A DNA stretch of 64,000 bases from FEN-1219 sp963810755 (GTDB lineage Bacteria; Pseudomonadota; Gammaproteobacteria; Steroidobacterales; Rariloculaceae): positions 992,001 through 1,056,000 of the forward strand of contig CAWEOP010000009.1 in assembly GCA_963810755.1 (NCBI GenBank). The letters run 5' to 3'. Shown here piece by piece: positions 25,790-34,733 of the stretch. Each line of letters starts with the position of its first letter. Positions within the stretch are counted from its first letter, which is position 1. The position numbers were made by a program, and so were the translations under genes. The notes under the pieces are model-generated. The model was given only the letters and a program-made list of their open reading frames with translations. It did not search any database and was not told where the DNA came from.

Positions 25790-27406
25790 ATGCCCGCGAC
25801 GAGAACAAGAGGCGTCTTCTCGATCCCTTCGAGCGTTCTGCCACTTTCATTGTTGGCGTTTTTCGCCGCCGCGACGAGCATCGCTTTCGCGAAGGCACCT
25901 AACACGCGCAACGACGATCCAGCGCGAATCTCCGTCACCGCAATCGCGGGCGACGTCGCCGTGACGATGGCGGGCGCGGCGACAGACGTTCGGCTCGACT
26001 CCACCGTGAACCTGCCGGCGCGAGTCGTGACGGGCGGCGACGGCACGCTCGGGCTGACGCAGGCCGGAACCAACATCACCGTCGCGCGCGACACGGACGT
26101 CGAGATCCCGGCCGAAGCCGTCGACGGCAATCTCGTTGCACGACTCGTCCAACATCGCGGCAATGTGTTCTACGACGTCGCGCATCGCGACGTCGGCAAG
26201 CTGCGCGTCGAAACACCGTACTTGGTGGCCGTGATAAAGGGCACCCAATTCAATGTCGCCGTGCAGGAGGACAGCACGACGATCTCGCTCTTCGAGGGAC
26301 AGCTCGAAATCCGCACGCCGGACGGCAGCGACGTCATTCAATTGAATGCAGGCGAGATCGCGATCCGCTCGAGCACCGACGGCGCGATCCGCGTGCTTGG
26401 CATGAACGAGGAGCGCGTCGAAGCACCGCGTGCCGCGGGGCGCGCGCGCGACAACGCGATCGCGGCCGCGCTGGCCGAACAGACTCCCGCCGTCGCGGGG
26501 CGCCTCGGCGGCCTCGCGGGAGGCACGAACGGGGGCAACTCGACGCTCGCTGCGAACCTCGATCTCGCGCCGAGCACGGTGGGCCAGACTAACGGCGCGA
26601 GCGGCGACCGCCCAACGGTGCACATCGCTTCAGGCCTCGATCTCACCGCTGATGGAAACACCGGTCTCGACACAAGAGCAAACGTCGACCTAGGCGCGAG
26701 CGTAGGTCTCGGCCTCGCCGTCGATGGCGGCAGTGCCGACGCCGGCGTAAGCGCGAAGCTCGACCTGGGCGGCGTCGCCGCCGACGTCCAGCTAGGGGCG
26801 AACCTCGACATCGGCGGCGCAACCGCCGGCGTCGCCATCGACGCCGGTTTGAACGTCGGTAGCGCCATTACAGCGGACGTCGCGGTCGGCACGACCCTCG
26901 ATCTTGGCGGCGGCACGGCCGGGATCACGCTCGATTCGGCGCTCGGTCTCGGCGGCGTCACGGCGGGCGGAAGCCTCGGCGCGGGCGTCGACCTCGGCAG
27001 CGGCGCCATTGACGTCGGCCTCACGGCCGGCGTCGGCGTTGGCGCCGGCGCGGGGCTCGATCTCGGCACAGGCGCCGGCATCGACCTCGGGGGCGGCACC
27101 TTGAACACGAGCGTCGGCGCCGGCCTCGATCTCGGCGGCGTGGTCGCCGACGTCGGCCTCGGCGCAGGCGTCGACCTCTCGGGCGGCACCGCGAATGTCG
27201 GAGTCGATCTCGGCGGTGTGGACATCGGCGTCGGCACCGGCGGGCTCGACCTCGGCGTCGACCTCGGCGCGAGCAATCCCGTCGTGATTCCGCCCGTCGC
27301 CCCGATCGCGCCGATCGTCGCCCCGATCGCGCCGATCGTCGCGCCCATCCTGCCGCCCGTGCTCGGCGGCGGCGGCCTGCTCGGCGGGCTGCTCGGCCGT
27401 CACTAG
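25790..27406 (+). CDS. FecR-domain exported protein with glycine-rich repeats
   Basis: 538 residues; start at ATG 25790 chosen over TTG 25757 because GGAGG lies 8 nt upstream. Signal peptide to about residue 35 (TSIAFAK). Residues about 40-200 are a FecR domain: ISVTAIAGDVAVTMAG, TLGLTQAGTNITVARDTDVEIPA, VQHRGNVFYDVAHRDVGKLRVETPYLVAVIKGTQFNV, STTISLFEGQLEIRTPDGSDVIQLNAGE. Residues about 280-500 are repeats on a LDLGGGTAGVxLGAG theme, likely a beta-solenoid. A Pro/Ile-rich tail (APIAPIV twice) ends GGLLGGLLGRH. It is 3 nt upstream of the CHASE2 enzyme and divergent from TpsB, which may export it. Confidence 0.82.
   Translation: MPATRTRGVFSIPSSVLPLSLLAFFAAATSIAFAKAPNTRNDDPARISVTAIAGDVAVTMAGAATDVRLDSTVNLPARVVTGGDGTLGLTQAGTNITVARDTDVEIPAEAVDGNLVARLVQHRGNVFYDVAHRDVGKLRVETPYLVAVIKGTQFNVAVQEDSTTISLFEGQLEIRTPDGSDVIQLNAGEIAIRSSTDGAIRVLGMNEERVEAPRAAGRARDNAIAAALAEQTPAVAGRLGGLAGGTNGGNSTLAANLDLAPSTVGQTNGASGDRPTVHIASGLDLTADGNTGLDTRANVDLGASVGLGLAVDGGSADAGVSAKLDLGGVAADVQLGANLDIGGATAGVAIDAGLNVGSAITADVAVGTTLDLGGGTAGITLDSALGLGGVTAGGSLGAGVDLGSGAIDVGLTAGVGVGAGAGLDLGTGAGIDLGGGTLNTSVGAGLDLGGVVADVGLGAGVDLSGGTANVGVDLGGVDIGVGTGGLDLGVDLGASNPVVIPPVAPIAPIVAPIAPIVAPILPPVLGGGGLLGGLLGRH
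26641..27290 (+). repeat. About 13 degenerate 15-residue Gly/Asp/Leu repeats
   Basis: The coding sequence repeats a 15-16-residue theme, L/V-D-L-G-G-G/V-T/V-A-x-V-x-L-G-A-G, with spacing kept near 45 bp but much base divergence, so this is an old protein repeat, not a recent DNA expansion. Unit starts include LDLGGVAADVQLGAN, LDIGGATAGVAIDAG, LDLGGGTAGITLDSA and LDLGGVVADVGLGAG. Alternating hydrophobic and small residues suit a parallel beta-solenoid. Confidence 0.72.
27299..27340 (+). repeat. Two exact 21-bp tandem repeats
   Basis: Two adjacent copies (27299-27319 and 27320-27340), identical at the base level, encode APIAPIV twice near the C-terminus of the FecR-repeat protein. A third, diverged copy (APILPPV) follows. 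Exact identity shows recent slippage. Confidence 0.75.
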
Positions 27407-27409
27407 TCG

Positions 27410-30157
27410 GTGATCAAGCGACCGCAGCGCGCCTGGCCCGCGGTCGCACTCGCGATTCTCGGCGTCACCTATCTTCTGCACTGGAGCGGCAGGCTCGCGC
27501 GTGTGGAAAACGTGGTCGCCGACGCGCGGGCGGCAGTGCTCGCGCACGAGCGCGCGAGCGACATCGTGATCGTCGGCATCGACGCGCAGAGTCTGCGCGC
27601 GCTCAACGAGTGGCCGTGGCCGCGCCGCCATCACGCCCGGCTGCTGCAGATGCTGCGAACCGCGGCTCCGAAGAGCGTGTTCATCGACATCGACTTCAGC
27701 TCGCACACGAGCGAGGAGGACGACGCTTTGTTCGAGCGGGCGCTCGCCGACTGGAGCGACTCGCCGCCGATTCTCGCGAGCCATTTTCAGCCGGCGAGCG
27801 GCGCGGACAGCCAGCTCACGATCACGCAGCCCCTCCCCCGCTTCGCAGAACACGCGCGGCTGGCGTCGGTAATTCTGGAGCCGGACGCCGACGGGCTCGT
27901 TCGCGAGATGCTGAGCTCCTGGACCATCGGCGAGGAAACGCTCCCGTCGGTGTTCACGTACGAGGCGGCGCTGCCGCCCGGGCTTCCGGTACCCATCGAC
28001 TACTCGATCAAGGACACGTCGTTCGCGTACGTATCCTTCATCGACGTTCTGAACGGCCGCATTGATCCCGCAGCTCTGCGCGGCAAGACGGTATACGTAG
28101 GCAACACGGCCGTCGAGCTGGGCGACATCTTGACGGTACCCGTGTATCGCACGCTGCCCGGCGTCGTCGTCCAGGCGTTCGCGACCGAATCGGTTCGCGC
28201 GGGCCTGCTCCGGACGCCGCCCGACTGGCTCGCGCTCGCGGCGCTCGCGGCGTGGACGCTCTGCTGCGCAGTGCTGTTCAGCGTGCGCGGCTGGCGCGTG
28301 AATCTCGCGTTCGCCGGCGCGAGCTCGCTCGCGCTCGTGGGCGCGACTCTCTATCTCTACGCGGCCGAGCGTTTGGTGCTCGAGATCGTGCCGTTCGAGC
28401 TCGTGCTCGTCGCAACGTTCGCCGCAGCAACCATCCGCTCCCTCGACAGAGAGACCTGGCGCGCGCTCGCGTACAAGGTCGGCGTCAAGCAGCGCGACGC
28501 CTTATTGAAGAGCGTCGTCGAGTCTTCGACGGATTGCATACTGTGCATCGACGAGCGCGGCATCATCCGCACGGCGAACCCCGCGACGTCGCGTCTCTTC
28601 GGCTGCCCCAACGCCGCGCTTCTCGACACGCCGCTCACGGACTTCGTGCCCGGCCTGCTCAACGACCCCGATGTCGGCCTCCCGTCGCTCGCCGGCTCGA
28701 TGCTGGAGCGGATGGCGCGCACCGCCGCGGGCACGAAAGTGCCCGTGGAGATCGCACTCAGCAAGGTCGCGACCGAGGACGGCCTGTACACCGCGATCGT
28801 GCGCGATGTGAGGGAACGCCAGGCGCAGCAGCGCGCGCTCGAGCACCAAGCAACGCACGATCCGCTGACGTCTCTCCCGAACCGCACGGCCCTGATGAAG
28901 CATCTCGGCTCGCTGCTCGCGAGGACCGCGCCGCACGACTGCATAGCGCTGCTCATGCTCGACCTGAGCCGTTTCAAGGAAATCAACGATACGCTCGGCC
29001 ACGACGTCGGCGACGAAGTGCTGCGCGAGGTCGCCCGCCGCTTCTCCGCGCAGCTCAAGGGCGGCGCGATGATAAGCCGGATCGGCGGCGACGAGTTCAC
29101 GGTAGTGTTGGCCGAGGTAAACGACCGCTCGACGGTGGACGCCCTCGCGCTACGCGTCATCGACAGCCTGCGCACCCCGATCGACGCACGTGGTATCGCA
29201 GTGGAGGTCGGCGTGAGCATAGGCGTCGCGCTGTCGCCCGATCACTCACGTGACGCGAAGGAGCTCTTGCGTCACGCTGACGTCGCGATGTACGTCTCGA
29301 AGCGCCACGGCACTCCTTTCGAGTACTACGATCGCGACGACGACCAGCACACCGTGCGCCGCCTCAGCATGCTGAGCGAGCTGCGCGCCGCGATCGACAA
29401 CAGCGGCATCAGTCTCCACTACCAGCCGCAAGTGAATCTCAAGACGGGCAAGACGGAGAGCGTCGAGGCCCTCGTTCGCTGGCAGCACGCGACACACGGC
29501 AACGTGGGACCGGCCGAGTTCGTCACTCTGGCGGAAGCGACCGACTTGATCCGGCCGCTCACCGAATGGACGATCAGGCAAGCGCTCGCCGACAACGCGG
29601 CGTGGAGCAAGCGCGGCGTCGAGCTTCGAGTCGCCATCAACATCTCTGCGCGCGTCCTGCAGGACATCGATTTTCCCGAGCGCCTCAAGGCGATGCTCGA
29701 AGAATCCTCGATCAAGCCGCAGAGGGTCGAGCTCGAGATCACGGAAAGCGCGATGATGCTCGACCCCGACCGTGCACGCCTCATCGTCAAGAAGCTGCAC
29801 GCTCTGGGAACGCCCATCTCGATCGACGACTACGGCACGGGCTTCTCGTCTCTCGGCTACCTACGCGACCTGCGCGTACATTCCCTGAAGCTCGACAAGT
29901 CGTTCGTCGTGGACCTCGAGACGCGCGAGCAGAATCGCGTGATCGTCGAGTCGACGGTGCAGATGGCGCACGCGCTCGGCTTGGAAGTCGTGGCCGAGGG
30001 CGTCGAATCCGAGTGGACTCGAAACTATCTACAGTCCATCGGGTACGACCTCGGTCAGGGATACCTGTTCGCGCGGCCGATGTCGGCGGAGGACTGCTGC
30101 AACTGGGCCGTGCGCTTCAACGCCGACCCGGCGCCGGCCGAGCGCCTTGCGGGCTGA
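27410..30157 (+). CDS. CHASE2-PAS-GGDEF-EAL c-di-GMP enzyme
   Basis: 915 residues from GTG 27410, 3 nt after the FecR gene. Order: a first membrane helix (WPAVALAILGVTYLLHW), CHASE2 sensor (about 40-270; ERASDIVIVGIDAQSLRALNEWPWPRRHHARLL), three membrane helices (about 275-345), PAS (about 365-470), GGDEF with intact G559-GDEF563 and EAL with E686-A-L688. The GGDEF site (RIGGDEFTVVL) and EAL catalytic segments (ISIDDYGTGFSSLGYLRDL, LKLDKSFV, VAEGVES) look intact, so both synthesis and breakdown of c-di-GMP are possible. CHASE2 and FecR genes often neighbour each other, suggesting the FecR protein feeds the extracytoplasmic sensor. Confidence 0.93.
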   Translation: MIKRPQRAWPAVALAILGVTYLLHWSGRLARVENVVADARAAVLAHERASDIVIVGIDAQSLRALNEWPWPRRHHARLLQMLRTAAPKSVFIDIDFSSHTSEEDDALFERALADWSDSPPILASHFQPASGADSQLTITQPLPRFAEHARLASVILEPDADGLVREMLSSWTIGEETLPSVFTYEAALPPGLPVPIDYSIKDTSFAYVSFIDVLNGRIDPAALRGKTVYVGNTAVELGDILTVPVYRTLPGVVVQAFATESVRAGLLRTPPDWLALAALAAWTLCCAVLFSVRGWRVNLAFAGASSLALVGATLYLYAAERLVLEIVPFELVLVATFAAATIRSLDRETWRALAYKVGVKQRDALLKSVVESSTDCILCIDERGIIRTANPATSRLFGCPNAALLDTPLTDFVPGLLNDPDVGLPSLAGSMLERMARTAAGTKVPVEIALSKVATEDGLYTAIVRDVRERQAQQRALEHQATHDPLTSLPNRTALMKHLGSLLARTAPHDCIALLMLDLSRFKEINDTLGHDVGDEVLREVARRFSAQLKGGAMISRIGGDEFTVVLAEVNDRSTVDALALRVIDSLRTPIDARGIAVEVGVSIGVALSPDHSRDAKELLRHADVAMYVSKRHGTPFEYYDRDDDQHTVRRLSMLSELRAAIDNSGISLHYQPQVNLKTGKTESVEALVRWQHATHGNVGPAEFVTLAEATDLIRPLTEWTIRQALADNAAWSKRGVELRVAINISARVLQDIDFPERLKAMLEESSIKPQRVELEITESAMMLDPDRARLIVKKLHALGTPISIDDYGTGFSSLGYLRDLRVHSLKLDKSFVVDLETREQNRVIVESTVQMAHALGLEVVAEGVESEWTRNYLQSIGYDLGQGYLFARPMSAEDCCNWAVRFNADPAPAERLAG

Positions 30158-30199
30158 TCGCGCGGCGCGCCTCGCGAGCGCGCGCGGGCGGCAGCACCA

Positions 30200-31417
30200 T
30201 CAATAAGTGAACTGCACGTCCGCTTGGAGCCTGTTGTAGTCGCGCTCTTCGCCCGCAGCCATGCCGCGCTCGTTGATGAAGTATTTGAAGCCGAGCGTCC
30301 AGCGCGTGCGGAACCCGTAGCTGAAATCGACGATGTGCCCGCGCCCGTCGGTGCCGCCTCCGGCGAAATCCGAGTCCGTGAACGTGCCGATCACGGCGTC
30401 CGCTTCGAGCTGTTGATACGCGTAGCCGATCCGCCAAGTACCGGGTTTCGTGACCTCGCCGTACCAAGCGCCGAGCGCGTAGCCGGTGTTCTCGTCGTCG
30501 GCCTCGACGTTCGTGACGTAATCCGCGAATAGCGAAAGCGGCCGGTCGCCGGCCTTGAAATTGAACTCCGCAAACAGCTCCGCCTCGTTGAAGTCGTTCA
30601 GGTAATTGCCTGCCGCGTTGACGCGATTGCCCGCCGGGGCGCCGTCCCAAAACGGCGTCTGGTTCTGCGTGTTGAGATAGTCGTAGTAGCTCACGCCGGC
30701 CGTGAAACGCTTGCCCCCGTCGAGTGCACGCCGATAAGCCAACTGGCCGCCGAGCAGGATCGAGTCGTCCGCGGTGGCCCGCTCTTCGACCCAAAGGCCC
30801 GCAAAGCTCGCGAACCAATTCGTCCGGTTGTAGCGCAGCGCGAGTCCCTCGGGGTTCAGATCGCCGTCGTAGATGAGATGATGGTTGCCCGGGCGGTAGA
30901 AAGGATCCGCCATCTTGCCGCCCGTGATGTTCAAGTCGTCGGTGGCGTCCCACGCGAAATACGCGCGGTCGACACCGATGCTCTTGCGGCTGAAACCCGT
31001 ATCGAGTGTTTGGTTCGCAGACACCGGATCGTCGTTGCCGGTCGCGAGCGTGAGCCCCACGCGCACGTTGTCCGTCACGTCGGCCGTCACGCCGAAGCGC
31101 GCACGGATGCGTTGCCGCTGCCGCTCGGTGGACGCGTCATCGTTGATGGCCTCGTGGCGATAGCGCATGTCGCCGGAGAACTTGAGCACCGCGGAGTCCG
31201 CGGCCGGCGCGCTCGACGCAACGGCCACTGCGGGTGCGGATACGGGTGGCGGCGCTGCACCCGAGCTCTGCGTTTGCTCGAGCCTATCGAGCCGCGCGGT
31301 GAGCGCCGTGATCTCCGCGCGGAGCGCCGCAATTTCCGCGTCTGCCCCGCCTTGCGCGAACGCCGCGACCGGGCTGCACAGAATACAAACCAATGTAAAA
31401 GAGATCGTGTTCCGCAT
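30200..31417 (-). CDS. Outer-membrane porin (Porin_5-like)
   Basis: 405 residues from ATG 31417, which has GGAG 8 nt upstream (GTG 31426 would add three). Signal peptide to AFA, a short coiled coil (EIAALRAEITALTARLDRLEQ), a Pro/Ala linker, then a barrel of the putative-porin family: RYRHEAINDDASTERQRQRIRARFGVTADVTDNVRVGLTLATGNDDPVSANQTLDTGFSRKSIGVDRAYFAWDA. It ends QADVQFTY with a C-terminal aromatic, as BAM substrates do. It should allow passive diffusion across the outer membrane. It is divergent from mltF. Confidence 0.85.
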   Translation of the reverse strand: MRNTISFTLVCILCSPVAAFAQGGADAEIAALRAEITALTARLDRLEQTQSSGAAPPPVSAPAVAVASSAPAADSAVLKFSGDMRYRHEAINDDASTERQRQRIRARFGVTADVTDNVRVGLTLATGNDDPVSANQTLDTGFSRKSIGVDRAYFAWDATDDLNITGGKMADPFYRPGNHHLIYDGDLNPEGLALRYNRTNWFASFAGLWVEERATADDSILLGGQLAYRRALDGGKRFTAGVSYYDYLNTQNQTPFWDGAPAGNRVNAAGNYLNDFNEAELFAEFNFKAGDRPLSLFADYVTNVEADDENTGYALGAWYGEVTKPGTWRIGYAYQQLEADAVIGTFTDSDFAGGGTDGRGHIVDFSYGFRTRWTLGFKYFINERGMAAGEERDYNRLQADVQFTY

Positions 31418-31490
31418 TGATTTCACTCCGATTTCGGGTTGGCTCGAGGCCGAAAGCCAGCATCTACGCGGGCCGCATGATGCTACGGTG

Positions 31491-31508
31491 CTGTTACAGA
31501 TGTGTTAC
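31491..31508 (+). promoter_or_regulatory. Pho-box-like direct repeat
   Basis: CTGTTAC (31491-31497) and GTGTTAC (31502-31508) are 7-bp direct repeats separated by 4 bp, the 11-bp architecture of PhoB boxes. They lie between the divergent porin and mltF genes, 78 nt upstream of the latter and oriented toward it. Only one pair is seen and the sequence is CTGTTAC, not the E. coli CTGTCAT, so confidence is low. Confidence 0.33.
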
Positions 31509-31586
31509 AGAATGTCGAAGCGGGCTCACCGACCGAAAGAGCTGATGCCCGTATAATCCCCGGACCATCCGGCCGTTGGAGCGGAC

Positions 31587-32966
31587 TTGCGCGCACTCGT
31601 CGCGATCGTCTTGAGCGCCCTGCTCGGCACGTGCTCGTCGCCGCCCTCGCTACTCGACCGGATCGTCCGCTCGGGCGAGCTCACCGTGGTGACGCGCAAC
31701 ACGCCGGCCGCATTCTATTACGGCGCCGACGAGCCGCGCGGGATCGAGTACGAGCTCGCTCGCGGCTACGCCTCCCGGCTCGGCGTCGGCCTGCGTATCT
31801 ACACCGCGGATCAGGTCTACCCCGATCTCCTCGACGGCAAGGCGCAGATCGCGGCCGCGAGCCTCACGGTCGCGGACGCGCGCAAGGACTTCGTCACTTT
31901 CGGCCCTGCCTACCAAGAGATTCAGCCGCAAGTCATCTACCGAGGCGGCACGAAGCGGCCGCACAGCCTCGAAGACCTGCGCGGCGGGCGGCTCGAGGTG
32001 GTCGCAGACTCGTCGCACGCGGCCCTGCTCGCGCAGCTGCGCGCCGAGGAGCCGCTACTCAACTGGATCGAGGACTCCACTGGCAGCGCCGAGGAGCTCA
32101 TGAAGCGCGTCGCGAACGGCGAGATCGATTACACGATCGCGGATTCGCATCTGTTCGCGATCCTCCGACACTTTTACCCCGACCTGCGCGTCGCGTTCAC
32201 TCTCGGTCCGCAGAATCAGCTCGCGTGGGCGCTACCGCGCGGCGCGGACTCGCTCCGTGAGAGCATCGCGGCGTATTTCGCTGAGATAGAGGCAACAGGC
32301 GAGCTCGAGCGCATCCTCGACCGCTACTACTTCGCCTCGCGCGAGTTCGACTACGTCGGCTCGCGGGCGTTCATCCGCCACGTGAGCACCCGGTTGCCCC
32401 GCTACCGCGGCTACTTCCTCGAAGCGGAACGAGCGACCGGCACCGACTGGCGCCTGCTCGCGGCGATCGCGTATCAGGAGTCGCATTGGAATCCCGGCGC
32501 CGTGTCCCCGACGGGCGTCCGGGGCATGATGATGCTGACCGAGCACACGGCGGAGATGATGGAGGTCGACGATCGTCACGACGCGCGCTCGAGCATCCTC
32601 GGCGGCGCGCATTACTTCTCGCGCGTGCTGCGCAAGGTCCCGAAGCGCATCGTCGAGCCCGATCGCTACTGGCTCGCGGTCGCAGCCTACAACTTGGGTT
32701 TCGGCCACCTCGAGGACGCGCGAATTCTCACGCAATCACTCGGTGCGAGCCCAGACAGCTGGGAGCAGGTGCGCGAGCGGCTGCCTCTGCTCGGCGACGA
32801 GCAATGGCACCGCCGCGTGAAGCGAGGCTACGCGCCGGGGCAGACGGCCGTGACCTACGTCGACAACGTCCGCCGCTACTACGAGATCCTGATGTGGATG
32901 GACAGCCGCGAAACCTTCACGAACCAGCAGGAATTGCCGCTCGACGACCCGCTGCCCGCCGGCTGA
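31587..32966 (+). CDS. mltF: Membrane-bound lytic murein transglycosylase F
   Basis: 459 residues from TTG 31587 with GGAG 5 nt upstream. A short signal or anchor (residues 1-20) ends in a Cys16 not in a classic lipobox. Residues about 22-260 are an SBP_bac_3 domain (LTVVTRNTPAAFYYGADEPRGIEYELARGYASRLGV), followed by an SLT lytic transglycosylase with the catalytic Glu298 in IAYQESHWNPGAVSPTGVRGMMMLTEHTAEMM. This two-domain layout is diagnostic of MltF, which cleaves peptidoglycan to 1,6-anhydromuropeptides at the outer membrane. Length fits the family. Confidence 0.93.
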   Translation: MRALVAIVLSALLGTCSSPPSLLDRIVRSGELTVVTRNTPAAFYYGADEPRGIEYELARGYASRLGVGLRIYTADQVYPDLLDGKAQIAAASLTVADARKDFVTFGPAYQEIQPQVIYRGGTKRPHSLEDLRGGRLEVVADSSHAALLAQLRAEEPLLNWIEDSTGSAEELMKRVANGEIDYTIADSHLFAILRHFYPDLRVAFTLGPQNQLAWALPRGADSLRESIAAYFAEIEATGELERILDRYYFASREFDYVGSRAFIRHVSTRLPRYRGYFLEAERATGTDWRLLAAIAYQESHWNPGAVSPTGVRGMMMLTEHTAEMMEVDDRHDARSSILGGAHYFSRVLRKVPKRIVEPDRYWLAVAAYNLGFGHLEDARILTQSLGASPDSWEQVRERLPLLGDEQWHRRVKRGYAPGQTAVTYVDNVRRYYEILMWMDSRETFTNQQELPLDDPLPAG

Positions 32967-32981
32967 GCGGACGCGCTCCGA

Positions 32982-33440
32982 TCAGCGCCGCTCCGCGAAA
33001 AAGCGCCGTAACAACTCCGCACTCTCTTCCTGCAGCACTCCACGCGTCACCGCGACGCGGTGATTGAAGCCCGGACTCGTCGTGAGATCGAGCACCGACC
33101 CGCACGCTCCGGTTTTCGGATCGGCGGCCGCGAAGACGAGGCGCGCGATGCGGGCGTGCACGAGCGCGCCCACGCACATCGCGCACGGCTCGAGCGTCAC
33201 GTACAGCGTGCAACCTGGAAGCCGATAGTTGCGCAGGGCTTGGCCAGCCGCGCGCAGCGCGATGACCTCGGCGTGCGCGGTCGGGTCATGGTTCGCGATC
33301 GGCGAGTTCGCAGCGCGCGCGAGAAGGTCACCGTTGGCGTCGACCAGCACAGCGCCGACGGGCACCTCGCCCCGCGCGCCCGCGGCGCGCGCGCAATCGA
33401 GAGCCTCGCGCATCGAGAGCTGGTCGAGATCGCTAGCCAC
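32982..33440 (-). CDS. tadA: tRNA adenosine(34) deaminase
   Basis: 152 residues from GTG 33440; an ATG at 33413 is possible. Zinc and catalytic motifs are TAHAEVIAL (His56, Glu58) and EPCAMC (Cys86, Cys89), in the PCxxC form of the cytidine-deaminase superfamily, with NYRLPGCTLYVTLEPCAMCVGALVHARIARLVF as the TadA signature. It converts A34 to inosine in tRNA-Arg(ACG). Convergent with mltF, in the arrangement seen in many gammaproteobacteria; essential in most. Confidence 0.95.
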   Translation of the reverse strand: MASDLDQLSMREALDCARAAGARGEVPVGAVLVDANGDLLARAANSPIANHDPTAHAEVIALRAAGQALRNYRLPGCTLYVTLEPCAMCVGALVHARIARLVFAAADPKTGACGSVLDLTTSPGFNHRVAVTRGVLQEESAELLRRFFAERR

Positions 33441-33563
33441 GGCGGTCCGCCGTGTGACATTTCTTAATGGAGAATGACACGAGACTATCCTATCCTTTCG
33501 GCCTTCGCGCCTGACGCGGCCGTGACCACTATGCGGCCGGCCAAGGCTCTAGAGAGTCGCACA

Positions 33564-34700
33564 ATGGGTCAAATGCGCAGTTCGATCTACGTCCTCGGCA
33601 CCGCGGTCGCGACGCTCGCGACCGGCGCGGCGCTCGCACAGGACGCCCGGCCAGCGCCCGCACCGGTAACGCTCCCGCCCGAGCGCACGGTCGCCGCCGA
33701 GACGACGGCCGCCGCAGTCCGGGATCCGAAGTGGAAGGCGCCGCGCACGTCATGGGGTGATCCGAGCTTCGAGGGTCAGTGGAGCACCGACGACATGCGC
33801 GGCGTCCCGACTATCCGGCCCAAGGAGTTCGGGACGCGCGACACGCTTACCAAAGAGGAATTCCTGACGCGTGCGGAGACGCAGGAGCGCGGCAAGAACC
33901 GCGCCGCGAACGAGGAAACGTTCCTGCGCAACGAATGGGGCGTCCGGACGTTCGGCTACAGCTCGCTCGTCGTCGATCCGCCGAACGGCCAGCTGCCCGA
34001 GATGACGGCCGCGGGCAAGGCGCGCGCCGGCGCGAGGGATCGCGGCACTTTCGGTCCCGGGCCGTTCAACAGCTTCGAGGACTTTACGCTCTACGACCGC
34101 TGCATCACGCGCGGCGTGATCGGTTCGACACTACCGGTGATCTACGGCAACGGGCTCCGCATCACCCAGAACCAGAGCTCCGTCGCGATCAGCTACGAAA
34201 TGATCCACGACACGCGCGTTATCTATCTCGACAGCCGCGCGAGCATCGACGCCAACGTCCGCCAGTACATGGGCAACTCGCGCGGCCACTGGGAAGGCGA
34301 CACACTGGTGGTGGAGACGAAAAACTTCACGGACAAGACGAGCATCGGCGGCAACGGCAACGGCACGCGCCACAGCGAAGCACTGACGCTGACGGAGCGG
34401 TTCACGCGCGTCGACCCGGAGATGATCCAGTACACCGCGACGGTCAACGACGCGGTGACGTACACGGCGCCGTTCACGTACCGGCTCATGATCACGAAGC
34501 AGCCGAACTATGAGGTGTACGAGTACTCCTGCCACGAAGGTAACGGCGCGGTCGGTCACTCGCTGAGCGGCGAGCGCGCGTTCGAGAAGCAGGTCGCTGA
34601 CGCGATCGCGGCGGGCGAGAAGCCGCCGTCGCGCGACGGGAACGTCTATGGGGCGCCGCGCGAGGGTGCCGAGGTCTTCAACATCAACGCCGGCGAATAA
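33564..34700 (+). CDS. Exported protein of unknown function (GHWEGDTL family)
   Basis: 378 residues if begun at ATG 33564 (33573 is possible); the frame is open to 33474 without a plausible signal. Signal peptide to LAQ. The body carries WKAPRTSWGDPSFEGQWST near the start and RGHWEGDTLVVETKNFTDKT in the middle, then SEALTLTERFTRVDPEMIQYTATVNDAVTYTAPFTYRL. The GHWEGDTLVV element recurs in the proteins at 35152 and 43915. No fold or enzyme is known to me. It is the first gene of a three-gene group with DUF6152 and a paralogue. Confidence 0.72.
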   Translation: MGQMRSSIYVLGTAVATLATGAALAQDARPAPAPVTLPPERTVAAETTAAAVRDPKWKAPRTSWGDPSFEGQWSTDDMRGVPTIRPKEFGTRDTLTKEEFLTRAETQERGKNRAANEETFLRNEWGVRTFGYSSLVVDPPNGQLPEMTAAGKARAGARDRGTFGPGPFNSFEDFTLYDRCITRGVIGSTLPVIYGNGLRITQNQSSVAISYEMIHDTRVIYLDSRASIDANVRQYMGNSRGHWEGDTLVVETKNFTDKTSIGGNGNGTRHSEALTLTERFTRVDPEMIQYTATVNDAVTYTAPFTYRLMITKQPNYEVYEYSCHEGNGAVGHSLSGERAFEKQVADAIAAGEKPPSRDGNVYGAPREGAEVFNINAGE

Positions 34701-34733
34701 CTCCGCACGGCTTCGGTCTCGGGGGAGCAAACA

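Noticed and set aside
26641..27290. CRISPR array or RTX toxin repeats
   Set aside because: Repeats are coding, degenerate at the base level and about 15 residues long; no spacers and no GGxGxD nonapeptides.
25847..27853. Large minus-strand frames across the FecR-repeat and CHASE2 genes
   Set aside because: Repeated plus-strand DNA makes long antisense frames; the FecR domain, ribosome-binding site and signal peptide all favour the plus strand.
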